NCBI RefSeq assembly: GCF_932526225.1
Contig: NC_064044.1
Location: 5,792,747 to 5,856,746, forward strand
Direction of reading: 5' to 3'
Source: Nematostella vectensis
Taxonomy: Eukaryota > Cnidaria > Anthozoa > Actiniaria > Edwardsiidae
Length of the DNA stretch: 64,000 nucleotides
Under the pieces are notes generated by a model. The model was not told the origin of the DNA. It searched no databases and worked only from the letters and a program-made list of their open reading frames with translations. This document shows positions 52,691 through 64,000 of the stretch, piece by piece (positions within the stretch are counted from its first letter, which is position 1; the number at the start of each line of letters is the position of its first letter). The position numbers and the translations under genes are program-made.

Positions 52691-53385
52691 GGTGGTGTGC
52701 GCTCAATTGTTTGAAGTTAGTTTAGAAAAGAATACTATTATCGCCGCGCTGATAGTAACTTGTTTTAGCACAGGTTTCAAAGTTTTTTCGAACCCTGAAA
52801 AGCCAGTGGTGTGCGCTCAATTGTTTGAAGTTTTTTTAGAAAAGAATACTATTATCGCCGCGCTGATACGAACTTGTTTTAACACAGGTTTCATAATTCT
52901 TTCGAACCCTGAAAAGCCAGTGGTGTGCGCTCAAAATTGTTTGAAGTTTGTTTAGAAAAGAATACCATTATCGCCGCGCTGATACGAACTTGTTTTAACA
53001 CAGGTTTCATAATTCTTTTGAACCCTGAAAAGCCAGTGGTGTGCGCTCAATTGTTTGAAGTTTGTTTAGAAAAGAATACTATTATCGCCGCGCTGATACG
53101 AACTTGTTTTAACACAGGTTTCATAATTCTTTCGAACCCTGAAAAGCCAGTGGTGTGCGCTCAAAATTGTTTGAAGTTTGTTTAGAAAAGAATACTATTA
53201 TCGCCGCGCTGATACGAACTTGTTTTAACACAGGTTTCATAATCATTTCGAACCCTGGAAAGCCAGTGGTGTGCGCTCAATTGTTTTAAGTTTGTTTAGA
53301 AAAGAATACTATTATCGACGCGCTGATACGAACTTGTTTTAACACAGGTTTCATAATCATTTCGAACCCTGGAAAGCCAAATACC
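52691..53385. repeat. six ~115-bp tandem repeats
   Basis: Units start near 52691, 52806, 52920, 53037, 53151 and 53267 with GTGGTGTGCGCTCAA and end with GAACCCTG(A/G)AAAGCCA. Differences are a few substitutions and a 2-bp indel. Some units are open reading frames but this looks incidental. Confidence 0.93.
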
Positions 53386-54204
53386 ATGGACTAAAAAATA
53401 GCTGTTTAGAGATTGAAAACAAGCAAATTGCCAAATGTAAAAGCCCTTTATTTGAAAGCGGTGATATCGATGTACTCAAAATATTTTGATAGATCAAAAT
53501 TACGTGCATAAGCGCCGTCGAACTTGCATGTTAGACCACTCTTCTATAGATATATACTAAAAAGTATTTGTTTTATCGAAAATGGTGCTTTCAATGAAAT
53601 GCCAAATTCGGCAATAGCTGGCTTTTCAAACAGCTATAATGTTGTAATCTGTGGTTTCTGCTTTTAAGGATTCGATGGATTACAAATAGCAGCGCAACAA
53701 GTCTTGGTTTGAATTTCATACACAAATTATAAACCATCGAACCCGCGTCACCTTAAAACACAATAAATGTGTTCTTTTGATAAAATTCTAATAGAATGGT
53801 TCATAAACCCCTGGAATAATCTTTAGCGTATTCATCACTACAACCGAAATTCATTGTTCCCTTTGGTTCTGTCTTGACTACATACTGCACTTTGAATATT
53901 ACACTTTGTTGCACCACTTTTATTTTTTTTTTGATAGATCAGTTTCTTATTGAACTTAGTACTGATACTAAGTACTGCCTCACTAAGAGCTGATTATTGA
54001 TGTAACGCAAAATCACCTTGTCTCACTGAACAAGACAGGCGCTTACGCTAGCGAATACTAGCTGAAGACACGGCGAATACTTTAGTAAACGCAAATAATC
54101 ACCCATAGGAAAACCAGGGGAATATTTAGATATGGAATATGGAATATACCGCGTTTTCTCCTAATATTCCACATGTCTGCGCTAGGTGCAAACTCGACTT
54201 TGTT
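53386..54204. other. AT-rich DNA, nothing recognised
   Basis: No coding frame, repeat unit or transposon end could be supported here. Confidence 0.4.
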
Positions 54205-54412
54205 TGCCGTGTATGTCCTCGTGTGACCCGTGATTGAACACAATTCTCTTAAGTGACCGTTCTGAAGTGTATCGCGATTTCAAACCTTGTAAAACGTTAC
54301 AACCGTTCTATATTATCTTAGTTACAAAACATAATCCTTTTGCGCCATTCTGTGATTGCATTGCATTACGTATGTAAATTAGTGTTTATCGCTATTTGTT
54401 GATTTCGCTTTT
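54205..54412. repeat. short duplication, copy 1
   Basis: Matches 56578-56765 with many small changes (landmarks GTATGTCCTCGTG, CAACCGTTCTATATTATCTT, TCCTTTTGCGCCATTC). Confidence 0.7.
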
Positions 54413-54421
54413 TTTAAATTT

Positions 54422-56283
54422 TGGGTAATTTTCAATGTGAAATCTAGGCCCCTTTAACGGAGGCTGCCCATTTCCACAGGTAGACAGACACTAAAGTATT
54501 TACCAAATCTAATAAGGCCGACAGATTGGTGAAATGCGCATGAAATCATACATGGAATCTGACAAAGATGGGCCGTATTATCACTCCCATTCCCAAATTT
54601 AAGCGTATTTACGTCACCCGTATTGCTCCCGACTGAATTATTCTGGCAAACTGGCAATTTTGAAAAAGCAAATGAATTATTAGGAGGAAAATTAAACAAA
54701 AATGGTCCTAACACAATTTAACACTGCATTTTAAAACACATAAGACTAAAAAAAGCAATATGTTGCTGCTATCTGAGCCTCGGCATGTTCTAGCATGTTC
54801 TTAAAATTTGGTGAAATCTCAGCCTGGACGTTCTCAATAACAGTTCTTATAAAAAAGGAATGTATTGGTATACGGCTCGTGTTTGACTCCTTAAGCAACA
54901 CAACTATACAATGACAGTACTGTGCCAAATTTTGGCTCCATTCTTGGTTTATGTTATGGAGCAAAAAAATATTTCTCACAAATTTTTAAGGGGACCCTAA
55001 CCTTAGAGATGTGAAAAAGGCACAAAATTTGCGGGGTCAAACCGTTAATATTAGTGGACTAAAACATCGAAAATTGAATAATGAATGGCGCAAGTAAGCG
55101 CAATTCTTCCAAAGCATAGTGTATGTTATAAATAAATAATACTGTAGTAACAAGTTTTGTTTGAGCTTGGAATAATAAATGTGATGTTATTGGGAAGACG
55201 GATCAATTAATTTGGCTTTCTTTCAAAAATAAACTTGTTGTTAAACTTGTTAAAACATCTTTTTTTCTAAGTCTTCATAATTCTCCACCTTTTATCAAAA
55301 TGATCTTTGGCAAGCACTTTTGAGCATGCAAGCACCTGCAAAACTCTTAGAACAATTGTGTTTTTGGCTTAAAATTACGAGCAAGCGATGAAAACGAGAG
55401 TAAATTCCGGGAAGATGCGAGCATTGCACTTGGGCCACATAAAAAAATTTCGTAGTTTTGGGCGCCGCCCGCGTCCAGAATTTGTGCTGCATTTGTTGAA
55501 CCTCCAGAATCATGTGAGCTTTGAGTTTTGCGCTCTTCGATAACAAGATATGGCAAAATATAAACACTCAGTAACGCCATACATCGAAAGATGAGCTCGG
55601 GAAAACATTTAACTAAACTAAAAAGAGTCCCAATGGAGTAAACACCTAAGATAACATAAGAACCCAGAAATTTAAAGATCAAGCTAAATAGTTTTTTATA
55701 AATCTAGGTAACTTTTGACAAATTAGGCTGTTTAGGTTTTTATTCATTCATCATATACAAAAACAGTCTAGAGTCAGGATACTTGCTGACTTTAATTTTT
55801 ACAATAGCAATCAATGCTGAATACAACATACAAGGCCATGTTGTAATTAACTACATCATACAATGTACCAAACATTTATGAAGAGAAGCATCTTTTCTTT
55901 ATTGTTATCAACTGTAAATCAGAATTTGACAAAAGATTTGAGTATCTTTCAAATAAAAACCTATTTGTCCCAGCCAAGTTGATTAGGTTCTTCTAAAAAG
56001 GGTGTTTTATTTTAAAAATGAAAAATTTCAGCCTGTTTTAATACCTAGGTCCTTATACGCGACGGGTGCTTACTGTTGAGCCTCTGATTTCTCAAATCTT
56101 TAAATAATGCAAACAAAGCATCAAACTATCTATTTTTAACTTTTTTTTCTATAAAAACATTTTTATTTTACACAGCAGTTAAAAACACTTCAATTTTACT
56201 TCGCCAACCCTGACAAAGTCTAAAACTAAATCGAAATAAAAAACTTTCAATGTTTTTTAAAAGCCTGGCGTGGTTTGTTTAGG
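54422..56283. repeat. segmental duplication, copy A
   Basis: Non-coding. It matches 57505-59432 at high identity over most of its length, with a divergent middle section (about 56005-56110 versus 59035-59285). The right end (GCGTGGTTTGTTTAGG) continues AGAAGACATG here, giving the uninterrupted version of the junction occupied by a Helitron-like end in copy B. Confidence 0.9.
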
Positions 56284-57504
56284 AGAAGACATGAAGATGT
56301 AGCATATTGAACTAAAATACTATAAGGGCACGTGATTCAGATTTATCAGCCATTGCCTTCTTCAATTGCAAATAATAATGGCAAACAATAATAAAAAAAG
56401 GGAAAACACCAATTACTATACTTTGAAATGATATTGCATAAACTGTTGAGTTTCTTAATAAATTATTTAGTAATAAGCCCATCAGGGAGGTAAAGGAGTC
56501 TTGCGTGATCCGTTATCGGACCCAAATTTGCTCCGTGATTCATGAAAACAGGGAAATCGTTGCCGTGATTCGTGAAAATAGTATGTCCTCGTGACCCGTG
56601 ATTGAACACCATTCTCATACGTGAATCGAGATTTCAAACCTTGTAAAACGTGACAACCGTTCTATATTATCTTGCAAATAAGTATCCTTTTGCGCCATTC
56701 CGTGATGTATTGCATTGCGTATGTAATTAGTGTTTAGCGCTATTTTTTTATGTTTCGCGGCCATTTTCAACATTACTCCCGTCACTCGAGAAAACACCAT
56801 TTTTAACTCCGTGATCCACGAAATTGCACAAAATCGGTGATTTGTGATTGCTATCAAACTTCACCCCCTGTTGATTTCAGAAATATCCCTAAAAGAAATA
56901 TTATTTCGCATGATAGGGTATTCAGCAACGAACGAGAAATTTCAGCCATCAAGATCAAAACCATCAAACGTTTACTGAACTTCGAAAGGTTTATTTTTTA
57001 TCTGTTGGACATCATTGAAATTATGGCCAACAGATCAAAAATTGACGGAAATCGATGCCACTGTTCCCCTCACGGATTGTCATTTTTGTAAACGTGTGAA
57101 CATCCTTTTTTTTCTCGTTAAAACAAAAAATCTTGAACAATTTATGTAACCATTAACCTAAAAAAGGTGACGAGTTAAAACAAGAAAAGTGTTTGTCGTT
57201 AAAACGGGAGGCGTTGTCCTTATAATTATTGTTTTAAAGAGTCTAAAATGATTGAAGAAAACTAACCTTCAATAGCTTGTAGAAAATATAACACCAAAGC
57301 CAAGTTGTTTAGGTATATTCGCATCCTCATGATTTCATTGGAAGCTAAAGTTCATCCCACAGTTTCAATCATGATCGTGCTATTGGCAGGGGCGAACCGT
57401 GAATGAGACAAACAAAAAGTTTGTTTTCTACAAAGTTCACCTGACAAGGTAGCTGTCGTGCTGCGAAAAGTTATGTTCCAACCAACCTCGTCTCCAGGAT
57501 CTTC
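56284..57504. other. spacer between the duplicated segments
   Basis: Contains the second copy of the short duplication (56578-56765). No gene is supported. Confidence 0.5.
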
Positions 57505-59432
57505 TGGGTAATTTTCAATGTGAAATCTAGGCCCCTTTAACGGAGGCTGCCCATTTCCACAGGTAGACAGACACTAAAGTATTTACCGAATCTAATAAGG
57601 CCGACAGATTGGTGAAATGTGCATGAAATCATACACATGGAATCTGACAAAGATGGGCCGTATTATCACTCCCAAATTTGAGCGTATTTACGCCACCCGT
57701 ATTACTCCCGACTGAATTATTCCGGCAAACTGGCAACTTTGAAAAAGCAAATGAATTATTATGAGGAAAATTAAACAAAAATGGTCCTAACACAATTTAA
57801 CACTGCATTTTAGAACACATAAGACTAAAAAAAGAAATATGTTGCTGCTATCTGAGCCTTGGCATGTTCTAGCATGTTCTTAAAATTTGGTGAAATCTCA
57901 GCCATGACGTTCTCAATAACAGTTTTTATAAAAAAGGAATGTATTGGTATACGGCTCGTGTTTGACTCCTAAGCAACACAACTATACAATGACAGTATTG
58001 TGCCAAATTTTGGCTCCATGCTTGGTTTATGTAATGGAGCAAAGAAATATTTCTCACAAATTTTTAAGGGGACCCTAACCTAAGAGATGTGAAAAAAGCA
58101 CAAAATTTGCGGGGTCAAACCGTTAATATTAGTGGACTAAAACGTCGAAAATTGAATAATGAATGACGCAAGTAAGCGCAGTTCTTCCAAAATATAGTGT
58201 ATGTTATAAATAAATAATACTGTAGTAACAAGTTTTGTTTGAGTTTGGAATAATAACTGTGATGTTATTGGGAAGACGGATCAATTAATTTGGCTTTCTT
58301 TCAAAAATAAACTAGTTGTTAAACTTGTTAAAACATCTTTTTTCTAAGTCTTCATAATTCTCCACCTTTTATCAAAATGATCTTTGGCAAGCACTTTTGA
58401 GCATGCAAGCACCTGCAAAATAATTATAACAATTGTGTTTTTGGCTTATAATTACGAGCAAGCGATGAAAACGAGAGTAAATTCCTGAAGCCTGCGAGCA
58501 TTGCACTTGGGCCACATAAAAAAATATCGTAGTTTTGGGGAGCCGCCCGCGTCCAGAATTTGTGCTGCATTTGTTGAACCTCCAGAATCATGCGAGATTT
58601 GAGTTTTGCGCTCTTCGATAACAAGATATGGCAAAAGATAAGCACCGGCCAGTAACGCCATACATCGAAAGATGAGTTCGGGAAAACATTTAACTGAACT
58701 AAAAAGAGTCACAATGGAGTAAACACCTAAGAAAACATAGGAACCCCGAAATTTAAAGATCAAGCTGAATAGGTTCTTATAAATCTAGGTAACTTTTGAA
58801 AATTAGGCTGTTTAGGTTCTTATTCATTCATCATATACAAAAATAGTCTACAGTCAGAATACTTGCTGACTTTAACTTTAACAATAGCAATCAATGCTGA
58901 ATACACCATAAAAGCCCATGTTGTAATTAACTACATCATACAACGTACCAAACATTTATGAAAATAAGCATCTTTTCTTTCTTGTTATCAACTGTAAATC
59001 AGAATTTGACAAAAGATTTGAGTAAAGATTTGAGTATCCCGTACCCACAACGGCCCACAACGGCCGAAAGTCCACATTTTGTTCTCAATAGACGTGCTAT
59101 TTGTATAAAAACTGTAAATCATAAGCTAGATTTCTCTGGTATGTAGCCAAATCCAACATTAAAGGCATAAAAAATCATTTTTTGTTCTTTCTGAGGTGGT
59201 TAGAGTTTTAGCAGAGAACTCTCTCCCCCCACCTTAAAAATAAGGTCCACATTTTCTGATTTCGCAACCCCCCCCCCCCCCAAACAAAGCATCAAATTAT
59301 CTAGATTTATTTTTTTTCTAAAGAAAACAGTTCTATTTGACTTCAATTTACTCCGACAACCCTGAAAATGTCTATAATTAAATCGAAAAAAAACTTTCAA
59401 TGTTTTTAAAAGCCTGGCGTGGTTTGTTTAGG
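57505..59432. repeat. segmental duplication, copy B
   Basis: Starts TGGGTAATTTTCAATGTG like copy A. It ends exactly where a Helitron-like 3' terminus begins. A poly-C tract (about 59269-59282) lies in the part that differs from copy A. Confidence 0.9.
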
Positions 59433-62400
59433 CACTGCCTAAAAGCGGAGCCAGCATTGAAAGAATGTTTTTTAATGAGATTAAAAAAGCAATTTTTACT
59501 GCCATGTAATTATGAATTGTATTGGCCCCTCCAAATGGACCAAGCAAGCACTCATTCAATAATATTAAATATGCAGTATGAAATTACTAAACCTGGTGTA
59601 AAAAAGGCTGTCAAAGTTCAAGGTGCCTAGTTGATGACAATGTTTTTCAAGAGTTTAATGGTCAATTCTTATTTGTTCCACTATGCATATTTTTTATCAA
59701 AACAGCATAATAACTATCTTTGACCTTGTAAAGAATATATTAAGGATGTAACAGCATTTCAAAGATTTAGATGCCATTCTGTAGTTTCCATGTACTGCAA
59801 CTGATTATTCAGAAGAATGTGTTGAAATTAATACATATTAGTGCACCCATCCATTGGCCAGTTGTTTTTAGAAACCCTGGATCCACCCATACCAGCTACT
59901 CAAAAATGAATGCAATGGAGGAAAATACTAAATTACTGAAAGTTCTTTAATTTCAAACCAAACCATGTTCATTGAGTTATGTTTAGGATAGAGAGGAATA
60001 AATAAACAAATAAACAGAAAGTCAATGGGGAGTTGAAAGGGAGAAATGTGACTCTATTTGAAAAAAATGTGAATCTACTTTAAAAAAATATATGACAAAA
60101 ATGCAATAATAGCTTGACTGAGCACTTTCCTAACATTTTCCCCTTTCCCTATTACCTTTAGGTTTGATATAAAACTGTTATCTTCATAGATTTATTATTG
60201 AAAAAGCACAAGTTTGTTATCTTTATATAATTTATTAAGTACCTTGCCCTAATAAAAACCCTTTTATAGAAGTTCCATTCATGTACACTACTACACTAGC
60301 ACTAGGTACATTCTGACCGGCTTTGCCCTTGCAAAGAAACAAATAATGGATGAAACAGCATTCCAAAGATAAAATGATATAGTTAGATACACTTCAGGTG
60401 CCACTTACTAGTGATACTTCATCACCAAGGAAATTAAAATCCACAAATATACCTCAGTCATGCATTACATATTGGTGAACCCACCCTTTAGCATGGTGGC
60501 CTGCTGTTTTGATTTTATTTTATAGAAACCCTGCAGCTGGATCCACACATGCTAATGCTACTACAAAAATATATGCAATCAAATGGAGGAGAACAAATTG
60601 ACTTGGGAAGCAAATTAAATGAAAATGTATAATTTCAAACCTAACCTATTTTAATTTATTCAGGGAGCAGAGGGGAAACAGCAAATAATTATCAATTGCA
60701 TATAAAAATAGTCAATAGAGAGAGAAAAAAGAAACTGGGACTATATTTTTGATAAAAACTTTAACAGTATTGCAACAACTTGATTGAGCACTCTCTTATC
60801 ATTTCCCCTTTCCTCATTATCTTCAGGTTGATAATTTTTTTTTACAGATTTACAGTATCATTGACACAAAGTATCTTGCTCTTAAAACCCTATTTCACTT
60901 ATACTGCTGTATCAAAGTAAGAAAGCCTGGCTACATTTGCCTATTCTTATGTCTTCCAGTCTTTAGCATCAAGCATGATCCTTAGGTAGTAAAAGTGAAA
61001 ACAATTAACTTGGGTATTTGTTTTTCTTCCAAATTAATATTTTTATCATCCCATATAACCTTACTAATTTTCCATAACTATTTGAATAAAAATAAATAAA
61101 CACATTAGATAGTATGCAAGATGCAGACAATATAAGCTTGAGCAAAAAAAAAATATAGGTTGCATTTTTGTTTTTTATTTTCGATGAAAAAATTATCTTG
61201 TAACTGTACAGTATTTATGATAATGTTGAAAAAGTTGGTGTATCTTCAAAAATACTAAATACACAGAATATAAAGACAAGAAAGGTCTTCTTTAGCAATA
61301 TATGACAGGATTATATTTGTCAGCCTTGATTAAATATCTCAACGCTGTCAATAAAGAGAGAACGAAGAATATCAAAGGATGTTGTTATGCTCAAATTGCT
61401 TGTTAGACCACGAATTCTCAGTTTTAATGCTCGGTTACTGTAAGCTGAGTTGCATTATACCAAGATAAATTAATATACATAAATAAATAAGACTAAAACA
61501 GTACATTATAATAATTTAAACAGCTCTATTTCGAAACTAAGGTCTTAAATGAAAGTAATGAACTGGCGCTAGCGGTGTGTGCCGGAAGGCTGTTCCAATC
61601 TGGAATAGTGTTGGGGAAAAATGAAAACTTGTAAACATCTGTACTCTAAGAACATATGTATAAATCGAACATGCTAAGTGTCATTGATACAGTAGCTAGA
61701 CTACTACGTATTTCTGTCGTTAAATTCTTACTTACGGTGAGGAATATACGCCTGAATTTATAGAACTTGTAAGTAAGTATTTACGAATTTAACATTTTCA
61801 TGGCGATTGTCAGTTGAATAAAAGCCATTCAAGTGCCAAAATTATAAACCAATTGGAATTCAAGTAGATGGTATTTTAGCCAATCAAAACAAGGATAGAT
61901 GACATTGATATGTCATTTTGACGTCATACTAATGCTGGTACAGTGAGCGATTGGTTTTGGAAAAAAAGCGAACAAATGAGCATTATAAAAGCACAACAAT
62001 AAATGAAAAGAATGCCATATTCAAAATTCAAATAATCGTAAAAAACTTACCTTGGCAGTGTTTTAGTGGTTGTGTTAGCTTTTTGTTGTAAACCGTGATC
62101 TTTCTGCTAGCAAGGAACTCGTCAACACAAGTGAATTATTTTGATAGCTGAAAACATACATCAATCCAAGGCGTTTTCCTCTCAGGATATCCTTACATAG
62201 ATATAGACGTGAATGAATATAGAATGGTAGTGTAGAACCTCTCCTCTTCGTCTTCTTTTTAGCTGCTGCTGCCACTGGCGGGATTTTACATCGGCTCGTA
62301 CTTCAGACAAATGTTTCCTCAAAACCTTCAGCCCATTTGAATCCGCTTATTTTCTCATTAAATAGTATTTTAAAGCTGCCTTTCTTCTGTGAACATACGA

Positions 62401-62500
62401 ACTTTGCAGCACAAAGCGAGGCGGTAAAAAACACACAACAGCGTAAGATCGAGTGGGGCCTGGGAGTTGCACGATTGAATGGATGGAGCCAGTGCTGGAA
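59432..62500 (-). mobile_element. non-autonomous Helitron-like copy, 5' end lost
   Basis: In minus orientation its 3' terminus is at 59432-59455 (GCACTGCCTAAAAGCGGAGC on the plus strand). The body to about 61400 is a diverged copy of 30319-32640. The stretch near 62450-62475 (GTGGGGCCTGGGAGT) matches the part of the other copy near 37585, but the terminal AGCGGAGC tip is not recognisable. No Rep or helicase coding. Confidence 0.65.
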
Positions 62501-62703
62501 AACGCAAGACTAGTTCCAGTACCGCGCGGTTAAACCAGCCTTTTTTGTTTTTAAATAGCGGCTTTTTACCGGCGAACTGTCACATTTTGGCGAATGCTAA
62601 GAAAACTACACCAAACCTAAGGCTATAATTTTCTTTATGACTCCCTCATTATCATACAAATCTGTCATCTTTTGTACAGTATGGTTTTAATTCTGTACAG
62701 TTA

Positions 62704-63166
62704 GTCAAATCAGCGACTGAAGCGCTTGTACTTTCTAAGGCAACTTAAACGCGCTAACATTAAGGTTAAGGAGCTACTCCTTTTTTACTTAACTTGCATT
62801 AGACCAGTGACCGAATACGCATGTCCGGTGTTCCACCATTGCCTGCCGCAATACCTATCAAATGATCTCGAAAGATGCCAGAAACGGGCCCTGCGCATAA
62901 TCTATCCGTTACTGTCCTACGAATGCGCGCTCTCCACAGCGGGGCTGGAAACGTTACACAATCGTCGCGCAACCATATCTCAGAAATTATTTGCCGACAT
63001 TCTGAATCCAGCTCATAGGTTGCATAGTCTCCTTCCAACTCAAAACATGTGCCCGGTAAATCTAAGGCGCAGGCGCACTTTCAATGTACAGCCGTTACGA
63101 ACAAATAGAACTCGCCAAAGTTTCATCTACCACCATTCATTGAACCATTTTAAATCAAGTAGTTGA
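62704..63166 (+). pseudogene. C-terminal fragment of a LINE reverse transcriptase
   Basis: About 150 codons from RLKRLYFLRQLKRA to the stop at 63166. The blocks LLLFYLTCIRPVTEYACPVF, LERCQKRALRIIYP and AGLETLHNRRATISQKLF are typical of the region after the catalytic domain in CR1/L2-group LINEs. The catalytic part and endonuclease are missing, as in a 5'-truncated insert. No internal stop. The 3' flank is AT-rich and leads into ATGAATAAACC and the satellite below. Confidence 0.85.
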
Positions 63167-63325
63167 ATTATTCATCTTTAATATACAATTTTACATGGTT
63201 TTAATTAATAGTTTTCATAATATAAATTATTGCTTACATATTTTCAAATTTTTAATATTATTATTATAATTGTAACATAAACGTAATTCAGCCTACTGGC
63301 TGCAATGTTTAATGAATAAACCATG

Positions 63326-64000
63326 CCTGCCTGCCTGCCATGCCTGAATAAACCTGCCTGCCTGCCATGCCTGCCTGCCTGCCATGCCTGAATAAACCTG
63401 CCATGCCTGAATAAGCCTGCCTGCCTGCCATGCCTGAATAAACCTGCCATGCCTGAATAAGCCTGCCTGCCTGCCATGCCTGAATAAGCCTGCCTGCCTG
63501 CCATGCCTGAATAAGCCTGCCTGCCTGCCATGCCTGAATAAGCCTGCCTGCCTGCCATGCCTGAATAAGCCTGCCTGCCTGCCATGCCTGAATAAGCCTG
63601 CCTGCCTGCCATGCCTGAATAAGCCTGCCTGCCTGCCATGCCTGAATAAGCCTGCCTGCCTGCCATGCCTGAATAAGCCTGCCTGCCTGCCATGCCTGAA
63701 TAAGCCTGCCTGCCTGCCATGCCTGAATAAGCCTGCCTGCCTGCCATGCCTGAATAAGCCTGCCTGCCTGCCATGCCTGAATAAGCCTGCCTGCCTGCCA
63801 TGCCTGAATAAGCCTGCCTGCCTGCCATGCCTGAATAAGCCTGCCTGCCTGCCATGCCTGAATAAGCCTGCCTGCCTGCCATGCCTGAATAAGCCTGCCT
63901 GCCTGCCATGCCTGAATAAGCCTGCCTGCCTGCCATGCCTGAATAAGCCTGCCTGCCTGCCATGCCTGAATAAGCCTGCCTGCCTGCCATGCCTGAATAA
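63326..64000. repeat. 27-bp satellite running off the window
   Basis: More than 20 copies of a 27-bp unit (landmarks AATAAGCCTGCCTGCCTG and CCATGCCTG); the first few are irregular and contain AATAAACC. It continues past the window's end. On the minus strand it reads as repeats of MAGRQAYSG, a by-product of the 27-bp period. Confidence 0.95.

Noticed and set aside
52692-53185. Open frames with repeated ALIRTCFNTGFIILSN text over the 115-bp repeats
   Set aside because: The frame breaks between units because of 2-bp indels. There is no splice context, so it is best treated as satellite DNA.
63244-63990. A 248-codon minus-strand frame of MAGRQAYSG repeats
   Set aside because: It is a by-product of the 27-bp satellite period and runs off the window.

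Overview
This is a 64 kb piece of an animal nuclear genome, most likely a cnidarian (sea anemone or coral). The evidence is spliceosomal introns with GT-AG (and one GC-AG) borders, AT-rich non-coding DNA, a secreted PAN-EGF-SRCR protein, and the mix of Ty3/gypsy, APE-type LINE and Helitron-like elements. The species call is inference. There are no bacterial operons, rRNA genes, tRNA genes or CRISPR arrays that I can support.

Layout. 1-2.6 kb: low-complexity and AT-rich DNA with one candidate secreted-peptide exon on the minus strand. 2623-8717: a Ty3/gypsy element (minus strand) with 163-bp LTRs and a CATGG target duplication; a 5'-truncated LINE is nested in its 5' LTR. 8.7-10.8 kb: AT-rich DNA ending in a Helitron-like 3' terminus. 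10856-24009: a ~13 kb Helitron-like (Helitron2/Helentron-type) element with its own promoter and a spliced gene. The gene encodes a repeat-rich N-terminus, a Zn-rich domain, a HUH replication initiator and a PIF1-like helicase, and it is broken by three nonsense codons, two frameshifts and a helicase deletion. 24.4-29.9 kb: a small four-coding-exon gene for an ~86-residue double CCHC zinc-knuckle protein; a full-length LINE (about 25.5-29.64 kb) sits in its last intron, and a foldback sequence overlaps its stop codon. 30294-37746: a non-autonomous Helitron-like copy (minus orientation) split by a second, intact Ty3/gypsy element (32645-37187, GATAA target duplication).

39532-44486 (minus): a complete four-exon gene for a ~269-residue secreted PAN-EGF-SRCR protein. 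Its splice phases match at every junction, its first intron carries a 34-bp minisatellite, and the ends of two of its exons are tandemly duplicated. 44.5-50.3 kb: mostly featureless intergenic DNA. 50.3-52.5 kb: a 26-bp minisatellite. 52.7-53.4 kb: six ~115-bp tandem repeats. 54.4-56.3 and 57.5-59.4 kb: a segmental duplication whose second copy abuts another Helitron-like copy (59432 to about 62500). 62.7-63.2 kb: the C-terminal end of another LINE reverse transcriptase. 63.34-64.0 kb: a 27-bp satellite running off the window.

The window is dominated by selfish DNA, with nested insertions whose order can be read from target duplications. Two host-like genes stand out: the small zinc-knuckle gene and the PAN-EGF-SRCR gene. 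The large Helitron-like element is the most interesting system here, although this copy cannot be active as it stands.
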